DNA of 64,000 nt. It comes from Istiophorus platypterus. Taxonomy: Eukaryota > Chordata > Actinopteri > Istiophoriformes > Istiophoridae. A program made the position numbers and the translations under genes. The stretch spans positions 13,023,501 to 13,087,500 of the forward strand of contig CM029114.1 of NCBI GenBank assembly GCA_016859345.1, read 5' to 3'. The notes beneath the pieces are model-generated. The model ran no database searches, was not told the DNA's origin, and saw only the letters and a list, made by a program, of their open reading frames with translations. Of this stretch, positions 1 through 13,464 are shown piece by piece. The stretch's first letter is position 1, and each line of letters begins with the position of its first letter.

Positions 1-2141
1 ACCAGACTAAAAAATTGTTGTATATTCACATGTTTATTGATTTCAAAAAAGCTTTTATCTCAATTTGGCATGATGGACTCAGTTAGGGGGAAATAGATTA
101 GGGGGAAAATATATGACCTCATTAAATCAATGTATTTAATGTGTGCTGTTAAAATTGGAGACAAAATGAAATATTCACCCAAAGAAGAGGTTTCATGCAG
201 GGATGCAATTCAAGTCTGACATCATTTGATGTATGTAACTTGCTGTTCTGTTGGATCAATGCTGTTTCTGGCTTCTCCCTCCGTGACTGAAAGGTGAAGT
301 CTCTCTTTTATGTTGACGACCTTGTTCTACTGTCTCCCACTGAATAAGCACTACAGCAACAGCTGCACATAGTAAAAAAAATACTGGGCCCTGGCAGTAC
401 ATATGAACAAAACTAATATCTTGGTTTTCAAAAACACCTCAGATGTCAGTAAAACAAATACCAGTTTACCATAAATATTCAAATCATTGAACACAGTATG
501 AGCTCTGCCTACCTGTGTATAACCATAACAGTTTAAGGAAATTTCAACATGGGATTGAATGTACTAAAAGAGAAATCTCTAACAGCTCTAAATATGATTT
601 GGGGGAAAGTTTTATAAGTTCCAAATTCCAATTAAAATATGTCTTAAAAATTTGATGGTGTTATCCTGCCCATTGCGCATTATGGTAGTGAAGTAGGAGT
701 CATAGCGACTGTATAACCATTGGGATAAATGCCCAACACAATCTCTACTTGCATAATTCTGCAGTTACATTTTACACATACAAAGGAAAACACCAAGAGA
801 TGCCTTTCAAGCAGAATTAGGCAGATGCCCACTGACAATCAACAGTCAAAAGAGAGCACTCACAGTTTTAAGCACCTTTAATCCACCCCCCCAGGACACC
901 CTTCATTTCAAAGCCCTCCAAACCCAGATAATGAAATAAGGAACATTTATTTTAACCATTTCTGCTCAGTAAATCCTCATTTCAATGAGCTAAATGACAA
1001 AAATAAAATTAAAAAATCAAAAATACTCCTGGGAGTAGGAGACAAGACATGTCTTTCTACCCAATAAATATCGACATGCCACATGCCTGAGGAACAGTGA
1101 ATGTCCCCTACACACACATGTACACACACACACACACACACATAAAATATACTGTAAATAAATAATTAATACATGCATGCATATCAATTTGAGAGAAACA
1201 CCGTCAGAAAGAGGAAACAGAAAACTGCATGTCACATTAGCTCGATCATCCCTAATCCAAATGCATGTCACCATAGCATCTGAGACAAAAAGACAGACAG
1301 AGTAGGTTTAAGCAGACAGAGTGAGCAGGAGAGGGGAGAAGAGAGGAGTAGTAGGAGGGAAAAAAAAACAGTCCTAGATAGAAAACAGGAGAAGCTGAAG
1401 TGGTCCAGAAAGGTAGGGAGTTAGACACTGATAGAGATGGAGACAATCTATACAGTAAACCATAAAAGTAAAAGTAAGGGATCAAAGGAGAGAGAGGCGG
1501 TCTGAAGGAAATAAAGGAATGAGGTAGTATTGTCTTCCAAAGGATGAAGTCATTTTCTCCAGACACAATGTTCCTGTTGCTGTTAAGCATCATGGGATAG
1601 AGCTGACAGAGTAATGGATCACCGCTTGCAGGAAAAAAAAAAAAAACACACACACACACACACACACACACGTGTGCACACTTAGACACACGCACACACA
1701 CACATGCACACACAAGAGACAAAGGTGCAGCAGCAAGAGCAAGAGCAGGAGCATAATTTCAAACCTCACACATTCAGTGTCGATCTCACAGGCTCTTATT
1801 TTTCAGCAGCCTCAGCTCTCAAATTATGTGTATCGGTGCTTGTGCGCCAGGGTTTTTGCGAGTAATCAGATTGCACTTACAATGTAAATTACTGCTAATG
1901 ATTGTAGGCTGGGTCTCAAACTCTAACATCTGTTGAACTGGATGGATAAGGTAGAGGATTAATAATGCTACCATGTGCACACAGTTAAGCATACTGTATG
2001 TGCATGTGCACACACAAAGCATCGTTAAATTTTCCACAAGTTATTGTAGTAAAGCTGTGTATTGGTTGCTCCCTCTGCACCCTGATCCCTGCTGCCACAG
2101 CAGACCTCATCTAAATTGTCTTCGAGGCAGAGATAATGTGT
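1..2141. other. Intergenic DNA, no gene seen
   Basis: No exon with convincing coding sequence flanked by splice sites is visible on either strand. The stretch is AT-rich. It contains a short CA tract near 1124-1142, a purine-rich segment at about 1320-1372, and an A-run joined to a CA repeat at 1633-1671. Open frames here are short and several are simply translated CA or TG repeat (Cys-Val or His-Thr runs). A distant exon or a conserved non-coding element cannot be excluded without a cross-species alignment. Confidence 0.6.
1633..1671. repeat. A14 run plus (CA)n microsatellite
   Basis: Fourteen A residues (1633-1646) run directly into about 12 CA units (1647-1671), followed by impure CA-rich sequence to about 1712. 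An A-run abutting CA is often the remnant of a retrotransposon tail, but no element body is recognisable upstream. Confidence 0.9.
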
Positions 2142-2447
2142 GACCAGGCTCCGTGGCTCTGCGGTTAAGAGTGTCGGCTCACAGCAAGGTCTGAGTCACA
2201 GCTCAGCTTCCCTTTATGTAGAGTTTGCATGTTCTTCTTGTGTTTGTGTAAGTTTCCCTCACACCATATCCATGTCAGGTGAAGAGGAGATTTTAAATTG
2301 CCCTTAGGTTTGAATTTGTTTGCCTGATTATGAATAAGCCGGCAGTGCACAATCAACCTGTCCGAAGTTTTTCCTGCCTTCCGTGGGATCAGCTCAAGCA
2401 CCCCAGTGACCCTGAAAATGAATAAACGGGTATGGAAAATGAATTAA
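2142..2447 (+). repeat. Decayed tRNA-derived SINE (teleost type)
   Basis: The head (2142-2195) resembles a tRNA-like A-box region, reading through GTGGCTCTGCGGTTAAGAG and then a CTCACAGCAAGG block. The body has the familiar fish SINE phrases GTTTGCATGTTCT, TTTAAATTGCCCTTAGGT and CATGTCAGGTGA. The 3' end reads GACCCTGAAAATGAATAAAC then GGGTATGGAAAATGAAT, which matches the usual 'ACCCTGA..GGATAAGCGGGTATAGAAAATGGATGGA' tail. Many differences from that remembered consensus mark it as old. Naming the subfamily would need a repeat-library search. Confidence 0.8.
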
Positions 2448-2718
2448 TGCAACTGCCTGGACTGTCTCGTTGTACTGCTCTGGGCTATTATTGTTTCCGT
2501 TCACTCTGTGCCGCTGCTGTGCTTGAATATTTTTGACTTGCATTCCTCCCCAAAGCCTTTACACAACATATTGTATCTTTATAAACAATGATACTTGCTT
2601 AGGGGCATACTGTATGTCTGTACATTTCACTAAATTTCTCTTTAATGACATTATGTACTGTACATGACCTTCCCGCTTCTTTTTGCTTAGCTCTGTGCAC
2701 ATATATACGTGTACTTCG

Positions 2719-2745
2719 ACTCAAATAATGAAAAATTATTTGAGT
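2719..2745. repeat. Perfect 11-bp inverted repeat (hairpin)
   Basis: ACTCAAATAAT at 2719-2729 is exactly reverse-complementary to ATTATTTGAGT at 2735-2745, with a five-base loop. The stem is AT-rich and there is no T-run or gene context, so this is recorded as structure only. Confidence 0.85.
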
Positions 2746-5013
2746 TGAAATTTTAACTTTTATTTTCACAGTTAAATCTACTAAAGTATTATAAAGTTTT
2801 CCACATTTGCATGTTTAGCCAGTGAAATAAATGTAGTCTGCTTTGTCTTGGCTATTAGATTTTTTTTGTTTTTGTTTTTTTATATTTCAATTAAGACTCC
2901 TCCTAGAATGTATGAGATAGTCGTAGAAGCGTCTAAAAGCTCAGCACATAAATGTAACCAAATCCACGTGCCCCCTAACAGCTGTGCTGGGAAATGTGTG
3001 AATGCAGAGATAAATATTGAATATCTGTGTTTAGACATTAATATTGACAGGAATTGCTTTAAGAGGCTAATTGTGCTTTAATGAACTTCAAGCTGAAAAT
3101 GTACCATGCATGTGGACTACTTAACATTTGTTCACATTTCACAGGCTTTCTTTCTTTATAAGATAGTTTGCCATTTATTGAAGTGGGGTGCAGTACTTGT
3201 GGATAGGAAGATGGTTTTGTGATGTAAGCCTTTTTCACCCTATGAAATGTCTTTCCACACAAACACAATACCGAACTCTCTCTTTAATGGTGGAGTTTTC
3301 AATACAGTGAGCAGAATGATGTATTAAATTCAATCTAAAAAGATTTAAACCTCTCAAATTTGAATCCATGTTTATGTAGACAACTTAAATCAATCAAAGC
3401 ATTTACTTTAGGTGTCCTGTAAGACTAAGAAGTATGTACGTTTCCTGTTTGGTTTTTTTTGTTTGTTTGTTTTTCTTTCAAGTTTGGCACTACATGAAGT
3501 ACTAGTTACTCAATATAAAGCAAAGTGACCGACGCATGTTGAAATGTGCAACTGTTTCAAGTCAACCTAATGGGTTATCCTTGGAAACACGCTAGCGATG
3601 CCAACTTAGCAAATGTGTCACTGGATTTACCTTTAGGAACTTTTATTTGCAAACGAGCCCGGTGATTGAACTCTGGAGATGTTAAAGGGGGAGGTGGCAA
3701 TACAGCTTGCTGAATTTGCAGTCCTTCCTGCTTGCTGCGCCTGTGGGTTGTCAGCTGCGTTGTCACTGATTGGGAGAGAGCAGCCACATACAGTTTGCTG
3801 CACCACAGCCAATCTTGAACACGCCGCTGACTCGGTCATATCCATGGCAGATTGTGAAAATGGCATGGTTTACTTGCTCTGTTCACTCTGTCTCACCAAC
3901 AGTCACATTTGCACTGTGACTAAACTTGCTTAGTAGGTTTTTTTTTTTTTTAATGTTTTATGTTATGTTGCTTTATTCACTTTATAAGTTGCTCCATTAA
4001 AATTTATTTTAATCTACACTGAAATGAACACTATCATTAATACAAATAATTATATTAAAATGTATTTATATATAAATAATATTAACCTTTTAATAATGAA
4101 CATATCATCCAATATTCCTATACTTTGTCTCTGTATCACTAAGTTAACAGCTTGTAATTCACACCAGACCATCTACTCAGAAAATCTAATAGAGAAGTAG
4201 TGATAATTGTTTTTTATACCCAGCATGCACTGGTAATCTTGACCTGGAAACATTTCAGCTATCTCCAGTTGCATTTACAAATTTTTACATAGTAGAAACC
4301 GAAAATAAGCGGATATTGATAGCTTCATCTAATTTCCAAATAAATTAATCTAATATAGAGTTTTATAGATTTTTTTAACCATAGATACCATATTAAATAT
4401 TCAACACATAACAATCTATGTTTCCACAGAATCTACAGACAACATAAAATTATTTTATCGGCATCTGTAAATTATGATGCCCTGGTATGGGGGTGCAAAA
4501 ATGCATTTTGGTATGTCTCTCACACACAGATAGACTAGCAGATGGACAGATTGATGAAAGACAATTAGATGGACAGACTATCTGATAAATTAACAAGATT
4601 GATAACTGGAGAGAAAGACAGAAAGGTAAACAGAAAGAGGGCAAAGAGAGACTGGCATGAATATGTGTGGACAAACAGATGGACAGACAGTTTGAACAGA
4701 CAGACAGATAGACAGATGGTGTTTCTATTAGGAAATGCAAGCTTTGATGAGATGGACTAACAGACGATCAGACTGGCAGACAGACATACCGACAGACAGA
4801 AGCTCTACTGGGATACACTAAATGGGCACACAAAAAAATGAACAGGCTCGACGTTCTGATGCAGAAATGGGGCTGCAGTGCCTGGGGCCAGATGAAGAGA
4901 GGACATCGTATTTCTGAAGACCATTGACATGAGGAAGGACTCAGCTTTAAAGTGTATGCAGATGTGTATTTGCTCATATACCAGTCTGTGTGTGCGTGCA
5001 TTAATGGTGTGTG

Positions 5014-5016
<3 letters not shown>

Positions 5017-5107
<91 letters not shown>
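5017..5107. repeat. (TG)n microsatellite, 91 bp uninterrupted
   Basis: An uninterrupted run of about 45 TG units, the longest pure dinucleotide tract in the window. Perfect runs of this length are usually highly polymorphic and can adopt left-handed DNA. Long Cys-Val or His-Thr open frames across it are artefacts. Confidence 0.97.
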
Positions 5108-5109
<2 letters not shown>

Positions 5110-5700
5110 ATGCATGTGAGTCTAATACTCCTCTGGCCATTACCAAGGTACTAGATAAAAGTAGTGAACATGCTGCCAAAACAAGGTGCTAAGAGACTAA
5201 AAATACTAATGGCAAAAGATTCTTACACTCATGCACATCCACACAAAGGCATGCACATATACACACACGTACACACACAGTCAAACACACACACAGACAC
5301 AGGGCAGCAGGACAACAGGGACATCTGTTCCACAGTTTTATCTCTTTAGTAGCAGAATGTTCTAAAGGCACACAATGATGTATGAAGGGAGCACTAACCT
5401 TATTTTTAAAAACGTTGAACTCTAAAAACGCAACCTTCTCCTCCCCTAAGTCCACTATGAATGACAAATTTTATTCATTTGGTTAATCAAAGCCACATAT
5501 GGATACAATGTGTAATAGTTAGGGTAAGCATCAGGAATGCAGAACGCATTCAGTGTTCAGCACAAGGTTCAGCACAAAGTTTTGTTCTTTTGACCTTGCT
5601 GAATTTTGAAGCATATAGTTTTGAGGCCTGTTCCTATTAAGCAAAAGCATAAACATCCATTTGAAGGCTTGATAGGGAATCATGGAACTACTTCTGTGCT

Positions 5701-5719
5701 GTGTGTGTGTGCGTGTGTA

Positions 5720-5770
<51 letters not shown>

Positions 5771-5789
5771 GTGCGTGTGTATGTGTGTG
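5701..5789. repeat. TG-rich alternating purine-pyrimidine tract
   Basis: Eighty-nine bases of strictly alternating purine and pyrimidine, mostly GT with interspersed GC and AT steps (GTGCGTGTGTATGTG). It is an interrupted microsatellite, likely older and more stable than the pure tract 0.6 kb upstream. Confidence 0.95.
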
Positions 5790-6147
5790 AGTACCAAGTC
5801 CCCCACAGGCCCTTAAGTGGTGTGTATTTATAGAGAGTGTGTCTCTCTGAGGCCCAGAGGCTGGTTATATGAGCCCCTTCTAATGGCTAGGAGGAGAGGA
5901 AACATCCACAGTCATGTTTCCACAAAACAGACACACATGCATGCACACACCCGGACATAAACACACATACACAGGCATTAGTTAAGGAAGTTAGAAGTGA
6001 TGTTGTTCTGTCCTCTCTTGGATAAACTCTGGCCTCTGAGGGTACAGCTCTGACCTTTTTAACATGAGTAAAAAGCAAGCAAACAGGATATGTCCATACT
6101 TTTTGAAAAATGCAGCTGCAGCATAGTGCAGTGCTGAGGAGATGTAA

Positions 6148-6170
6148 AATTTAATTTAATTTAATTTAAT
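6148..6170. repeat. Pentanucleotide repeat (TTTAA)n
   Basis: About four and a half tandem copies of TTTAA, followed closely by another partial copy. Confidence 0.9.
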
Positions 6171-6863
6171 CCTATAATTTAATCTCCTACATTCTTTGCT
6201 CATCCTGTGTAGCTGGCGGTGGATTGTAAGTAGCTCTGGGCAGCAGGAGAGCAAGGATCTAAGCTGACTTCAGACTGAATGGAAAGTCCCACTTGAACCA
6301 ATTTACTCATCCCTCTTCTTGTGCACAGGTGCCTGCAAAGACAGGTGTTACTGGGTCCTCTTGTCCTTCAGCTGCACCGGGTTTGCATACAGTGAATGAA
6401 GAAAGGGAAGGGCCATATGGCTTTGTTTGGATCTGTACACAGGCCAGCCAGAGTATGTGCACGTGTGAATGTGTATGTGTGGGCATACAGCTGTGTGTGT
6501 GTGTGAGTGTTTGATCTGAACGTAGGCCAGGCAGCGCTGAAACAGCAGCAATTTAACTGATGCTCCTACCATATGGTTAGGGTGATAGCATTAGAGAACC
6601 TGCGCTGAACCTGCAAAAGAGATAGAGGGAGAAAGAGGGGGTAGGGTGGACCAGAGCTAGAGGCCAGGATTTGTAGAGCAGCCCCATTATAGTAAACAGG
6701 TATGCAAATCGCACACACATACATACACACAAGTGCGTGAGAACACACACATACACTACATAATGTCCGTACAAGTGTGCAGGCATGTAAATGCAAATGA
6801 ATGTGTGTGATCATCACACTGACCAAAGTGTGCAAGCAGGGAAATACTCACTGGCTTGTGCAC

Positions 6864-6867
<4 letters not shown>

Positions 6868-6917
<50 letters not shown>

Positions 6918-6933
6918 CGTATGTGTGTGTGTG
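6868..6933. repeat. (TG)n microsatellite
   Basis: A pure TG run from 6868 to 6916 is followed, after TCGTA, by a second short TG run to about 6933. It is the third long TG tract within 2 kb. Confidence 0.95.
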
Positions 6934-8571
6934 AGCACATGAGCAGGTGCGTGTGCGTGGAAACACACACACGGGTGCCTAAACGTAAGCGCAGTTATCC
7001 CGTGTGTTTCAGCAATCTGGGTGATTTATGCTTTGAATACTGCAGTGTTTTAGGTTGGATCTCAGGGAATTCATAGCCATATGTCCTCATTTTCCTCCCT
7101 CTCTCCACGCAAACACACAAACACAGATACATTCGCACTTTTAAATACACACCCATTCGCACACAAACTGCATCACACTCATGTACACAGACACACACAC
7201 ACTATTTTCATCTCTAAAGGGCAAGGGCAAAAGAAGAGCATGTTCAGGTTTGAGCGCGAGGTAGGGGGGATAAGGGCTATAAGGCAGACAGTCAGAATTT
7301 TCTGCTCCAGTTAGAGGGAAATTCTTGGCTCCTGCTTTGGGAGTGAATGGACAAGTGGGATGAAAGGATAAAAGAGTACAACATGCTGGTTTAATGGTGG
7401 TAAACTGGCACAGTTAGCTAATAATGCCCCAGTGCTATGTTTTTACAGCATTAAATGCAACAAATGTCATCATCAAAACAGGTCCTTTAAAATCCATTAG
7501 AGAAAATAGCACAAACCCCATTTTTGGGAGGCTACAGCAGAAAGTACAGCAGTATATTTTATACCATTTTAGTAATGTTACAAGTTCAATAAAGAATTGT
7601 AAATATATTGAGGTCACTGTACAGTCACTAAAAATGTATATTATGGAATGCAAAACTTGAAAAGATCAGCTACCAGTATGATAATGTAGGGTCCCAGAAA
7701 ATGACTTTTTGTACTTGTTTATAATATTTCCAACCAGTGTTATGCATGTTCCTCTCATACAAACAGGACAAACAGGCCCAACAGTGTAAGTTTTCTGTAA
7801 AAAAAAAAATCTTCTTTATGTCCTGAACAGATAATGCAATCCAAAAAATGGAAATTTAGCTAAAAGGTTAAAAGTTACTGGTGGTGGGTAAAATTACATT
7901 TATAATGCAGTCCTGCAGTAAAAGAGAACACATCCTTTTTCGCCTACACAACACAGAAATGTGATCAATAATGCATTTTATACACAGTCATTGTTTTTTG
8001 TGTGTAGAAGGGAGTTTAATAGGTTGAATAAGATGCTAAAAAATAAAGTACTGTAAATAAGGCAATTTAAAGGTGCAGGGATAATTCCCTTTTTTTTTCA
8101 ATTATATTGGATCTGGTGTTTTTCTCAAAGGGCTGTATGCTCAGGCACTGTAATTCTTTTTATGTCGTTGCTGAACTGAGAACTGAAAGATCTAAAATAT
8201 AATTATATTAAGCTGAAATAAAAGTTTATCAAATCAGTAGCTTACTGTATATGGTTCTTGTAAGGATTGGCCAAGTGGTTGAGAAAGGACACATGGAGGG
8301 AGGAATAATTTTAATTGTATGGTTTATTGCTCACTTTACCAGAAAAAAAACAGGATTCTTCAGGCTGATTGTAGATGTTGCCTGTGTAAAAACCATATCC
8401 AAAAAAAAAATTAAAATTCAGATGGCAGCTAGCAAGGGCCACCTCCACCTCCACCTTTCAAAGAGGAAGCCACTTGTAGAAATAAACCAAAGTTAGTTCA
8501 TTATCAATTAAACCATATTAACAAAATCTCAATGTAGATATAACATAGTGTGTGGTTATTTCGTTTAATGC

Positions 8572-8599
8572 ATACTGGCATTATAAGTAATGCCAGTAT
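8572..8599. repeat. Perfect 12-bp inverted repeat (hairpin)
   Basis: ATACTGGCATTA (8572-8583) and TAATGCCAGTAT (8588-8599) are exact reverse complements separated by the four-base loop TAAG. The stem is compact and mixed in composition, unlike the AT-rich hairpin at 2.7 kb. It could be the core of a small palindromic element. No transcription signal is visible. Confidence 0.9.
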
Positions 8600-10845
8600 A
8601 CAATGGGAGAAGGGGGCAATGGTAACTTACCTGAGCTACACAGCTACAACTGCACATAGACTAGGGGGCAACGTCTTACAAGGCCTGAGTTAGCACAGTG
8701 ACCATTCCAGCACCACTTATTATTTTGAATTAGTCCCAGCTCTTCGCTCCATTAGTACCCAGTTGCACCTGCAAATCAGCTATAGATGAAATAGCACAGC
8801 TGGTCAAAAACTAGAGGCCAATGAATCAGAATGTCGAGGGGAGAAACTGGTTTGAAACATCAGTGATAAGAAGAGGAATTCTGTCACGCACTGATACCGA
8901 GAGCAGGAAGTGTAAACGAAGAGCAGCCTCACCACATGAGTCAAACCACTTTTTCAAATACACTGAGTATCCGGGAAGTACTACAACGTGTGTATGTGTG
9001 TGAATGAAGGTGTTTCAGAAGTTGTGAGTCACCTTGATTCTTGTTCCTTTGGCAGACCGTTCGGGAACAACTGTCATAAGAGAAAACGAACTTTCTAAGC
9101 TGTAGGTATCTTCATCTGAATTTCCAAGCATTCGAGAGGTTACATGATGTCAGATTATGTTGTTTGTGTGTGTCCTCAGAGGAGAAAGATGGATTAGCCC
9201 CCAGTTTAACCCTGTCCCGGTGAAAAACACAACACGACAGCAAGGCTGACTGAGAGAGAGGCAGAGAGGAAGAGATCTGAGGTCAAATTCTATTATTGAA
9301 ATCGCATCCTATCCTAATTTTGAAATTGTATCTACTCTCTGAGCGTCATCGTCTTACATCTCCATCTCTTGTTCTTTCTTTCCCAATTTATCTCCCTCCT
9401 CCTTTTCATCTCCTGGTTCCTGGTTTCTCAAAGGAGAGCTGACAGACTGAGTGCAGGCTAGGACAGACGGAAAAACATTTATTTTCGGTGGGGAGGGGGG
9501 TGCTAGAAGGGATAGAAGCGGAAAAGAGGAGAAATATGTGACACAGAGAGTAAGACAGAAAAGAAAAATCTAAAAATTGTGTCTGCTCATCTATCTCTGT
9601 GTGTTCCATTCCTCCTCAATTGCTTTGACTAGACCCTGCCTCTGCCCCTTTCTTCTTCCCTTCCTTCTGAACTCCGAAATCTCTAAGGAAGCTCACTCGT
9701 AAAGGCTAATTTATTTACCACTGCCACCCCAGCTGCATCACTTCGTCATTAATTTACAAGTGTCACATTTGCTTGAGCAGCTGGACACCAGCCACTGTAC
9801 ATGCGGCAAACCTCATTCATAAACATGTACTCTATTATTACTACTCCCTGCAGAGTTAAGGCACTTGGTATGAACCACTAATGAGCCCCGATCTGACCTA
9901 TATATTTAAAACATAGATGTACTTCTGCTATCAGTTTCGGCCATTATCATGAATCCGCCTCGTTAGCTATTAAACATCACTAGATGGGTCCGATGTGTTT
10001 TTTTCCATTTTGTTCTGCAACTGAGTGAAACCACTTTCCATGAATGTGAAAAAGGGAAAACAACCCTTGCTGATCCAGACATGCTGTAATTTAATTTTGC
10101 ATTCTAACAATTTACATGAATTTATGCACCAAATACACACACACAGTGGTGAGGGAAATGAATTAATCACTGCTATGATCACAGAGACAAGGATCCAGCA
10201 TGCTTGATAATTATACATGTATGGGAGACAGAAATCCTCTGCTTTTGCATGGGAGTGCAGGGAGAGGGAGAAAAAGAAAAGGTGCATATCTGTTTGAGTC
10301 TGCAGTTTCCAAATCTTTACAGCTGACTTGCCTGCTGAATATTCAGGCTAGTATTACACTGATTTTGCATCACTAGAATAACAAAGTAAAATCTAACTCA
10401 TTAATGTACTCACATCAAATGCATACATTTATGATGAAAGAAGATATTAAAAAACTTGATAGAAAGCTTTCAATAATACCATGGTGTACTGAAGAAATAA
10501 TTCTCAGAGCCAAAGGGGTCTTTTGCAAAATGTCAAAAAAAAATTACTTCATTAATCCATAACCATGCAAAGTTCAATTCCGGCTTTTAAGAAAGAAAAT
10601 CTATTAATTTTTCTTTTTTTTTTTTTTGTCGAAGCAAATATTCAGCTTGATTGTTCTAAAAGAGCATTACTGATAAAAGCGGAAATTCAGTATTCAGTAT
10701 ACAGTAAGTGCAGTCAGCAGGGACTAATAAAATTAAACTTCAATAACTTATCAGATTTTGACCTTTGTTAAATTAAAAAGTGTAAGCTGAGCCTCAAACT
10801 GAAGATCATGTCTTTAGAGATTTAACCTCATCCTCGGTGAGGTGT

Positions 10846-11278
10846 AATGTGCCGTATTGTGCAAAAGTGTCAGGCACTTCAGATGTTTAGATTCTTATCC
10901 ATCACACAACACTTTCAGGCAGGCCTCTGATTGGTCCCAAATTCAGTTTGCAGCAACAACTCCAAATATACTATCTTCACACTTGAAGGATTCCTGCAAA
11001 ATATGATCTGGCCCCCACCAAGCCCTGATCTCATCATCTTCAAGTGGGTCTGGGATTACATGAAGAGACAGGAAAAAGAGAAACAGCCTGAATTCACAGA
11101 AGAACTTTAGCAAGTACCTCGAAAAACTGTAATCAAGCATATTGAGGAAAACTGGAGCTGTTAAATATTGATTTGAGTTAGATTTTTCAACCTGTTGCCG
11201 GCATTATTTCTGAAAGCATCCTCAATTTACAGCAATTTTTTTCCCATTTGCATTTCATTTTCACAGAACTGTTGGTAC
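10846..11278 (+). mobile_element. Internally deleted Tc1/mariner element
   Basis: The left end reads CGTATTGTGCAAAAGTGTCA then GGCACTTCAG. The right end reads TTACAGCAATTTTTTTC and then CACAGAACTGTTGGTA. Both resemble the remembered ends (..CTGTGCAAAAGTCTTAGGCAC) of a common fish Tc1 family. The middle keeps only a C-terminal transposase scrap: around 11009-11070 the frame reads WPPPSPDLI followed by WVWDYMKRQ, matching the PSPDLNPIE..W block of Tc1 transposases. The helix-turn-helix and first catalytic aspartate regions are gone, so it cannot encode a working transposase. Confidence 0.8.
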
Positions 11279-13099
11279 AAGGGAAGTACCTTTCTGTGCT
11301 GCAAGCAGAAAGGCCTTAAGTGGAAAGGAGATCTTTATATTGCTTTCTGACTTACAGACTGACAGGATTTACAGTCGCATTTGTACTTTATTGGCAGGGT
11401 ATTCTTCAAACCAGGCTTCATTAGCCTCCTCCTGACCAGGGTTTAACAAAGGTTAGACAATGCTGCTTTGGTAAATATGCCCGTTATATTATTATGATTA
11501 TTATTATTACAATTATTATTTTTAATCAGGGTTAGGAATTAATGTATTTTGGATGTTGGAGAGGGAGACAAAGTGCAAGTAAGGGAGACAGAAAAAACAA
11601 ACTGAAGATTAACTTTATTATATTGCATTAGGTAATTCTTTGTAACGTAATGTAATACTTTGGTTTGGCAGGGATGAGCACTGAGCTACAGACGGAGACT
11701 CTATTCTCTGTTATTTAGAGATGAATTACACTGTAGTGGTTTCTGATGTAAAAACTGTAGAAAAGTACCAATAAAAATGTTATTAAATGTTCAATGCCAC
11801 CTTTTCCTTCTTTTTCCTCCAATTTCTGTGCTTTTTAACTATACCAAGGGTGAATTTAGGGAAGCAACAGGGAGTGATAGCGTCTGGGACAAAGTTATTT
11901 GATAGATAGTGAGACAATAGGGCAAAAACTCGCATAAAAACAAATTATCTTCTCCTCTATTTTCCTGAATTTTCTCATGTCATCATGTCCTTTGGAAGCT
12001 CCATCATTACAACTGGATGAAACTAATTAATCCACTGCACCCCCAGTGCACTGAGGGGATGTGTTGTGCCTATTGCTTGGAAAGTCACTATGACAAACAC
12101 TGAACAACTGATTTTTAATGGATGTACATTTTGTAAGTTTTAAGTTTCTTTTCTCATGTTTTAGAAGATGTGCACCCTAGTGGAACAGATATCCTTGGCA
12201 CTGCTGTGGTTCAGAATTCAGTAATGTTATGCTTATATCATATGTATATTACTTTTTATGCCCGTGAGGGATTTTCCATGTCTTTGAGAATGCCATTTTT
12301 TACTTTTTTTTGGTTTTCAATCCGACTAATCTCAGGACAGTTCCCTCTTATTTTGCATTGCTAATTAATTCATGTATCACTGTCCAAAGTAGCCATTATA
12401 AGTTGCCAGAGAGATTATTTATGAAATCCAACCCACTCAACTGCCCCAGGCTTCCTAAGTATGAAACCAGATAATACAACTGAATTAGTGTTTGTGTGTC
12501 ACAGAGGTGAAAATCTACATTTATACTGTAGAACAGTTTTTAACTCATGTTGAAGAAATACCAATAAGGCATCTATACTTAAAGTACACATATATAAACA
12601 GAGAGGCGTGTATACAAACAAACACCAAAACCCATTTTTCAATGGTTTTCATAGTCTATTTTATTCAAATGCAAAATAATTCACTCTTTCGTTAATAAAA
12701 CGTACACATGGTTCAGTTTGTCTGCCTGGGTAATATTGTCTGCCTGCTGATTTGTTGTGTGTGTGTGTGAATACATGTGGGCATAGATGTCACAGCAGCA
12801 GGAAGAGAGGTGCTGATAACTTATTTGGCATTTTGATAGTGATAAAAGACATTTGTTGCCGCTAGCAATGCAGAAAATCACACATAGGCATGCAAATTCC
12901 CATTAACACTCAATGTCAAGCAGAAGGATTTTTTAAAAATGAGAATACAGAGCCAAAAACTTCTTTTGTAATAACAAAGGAAATCCTTCACTTTTCACCC
13001 ACATCCCACTGAAATAATTCTAGGGAATGTACAGTTCTTTGACAAAAGCAGCTACAGTATGGACAAAGACATAAAAGCCCCCAACAGCAGCAACAACAG

Positions 13100-13140
<41 letters not shown>

Positions 13141-13397
13141 CCAGACGAAAAAGACATAGCCCATTCTGTACACATATCTGTACACATATCTCCACCCACA
13201 CAAATATTGATGTGCACAAAGATAGTCACTTAGGCATGTTGTAGCATGCATAATCATTGCATCCTCTGGGCAACAAAACAATTAAACAGAAGGAGATGCT
13301 TCATAGATCACAACTGTTCCTGTAGGGCCAAAAGATGGATGCAAATGAAGCTTTTCAGCATCTGTACTGAATATTTGGGTGTATATGAATGTGTGTA

Positions 13398-13464
<67 letters not shown>

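Larger units (their letters stand above)
2448..10845. other. Intergenic DNA rich in TG/CA microsatellites
   Basis: About 8.4 kb with no exon I can support. The 4.9-7.2 kb part holds three long TG tracts and several shorter CA tracts. The rest is AT-rich single-copy-looking sequence with two perfect short hairpins (2719-2745 and 8572-8599) and a pentanucleotide repeat. Open frames in the TG tracts are translation artefacts. Frames near 3.6-3.9 kb overlap on both strands and have no splice context or recognisable domain. Confidence 0.55.

Noticed and set aside
2142..2215. A functional tRNA gene at the SINE head
   Set aside because: The A-box-like region is degenerate, no clean B box (GGTTCGAATCC) or paired acceptor stem is present, and it continues directly into a SINE body and tail.
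3575..3933. Mutually overlapping open frames on both strands near 3.7 kb
   Set aside because: They have no recognisable domain and no splice flanks. The coding potential cannot be told from chance in a locally GC-richer patch.
4768..5192. Open frames encoding long His-Thr or Cys-Val runs
   Set aside because: They are direct translations of the TG/CA microsatellite at 5017-5107, not proteins. The same applies to similar frames at 5.7, 6.9, 13.4, 28.4 and 60.7 kb.
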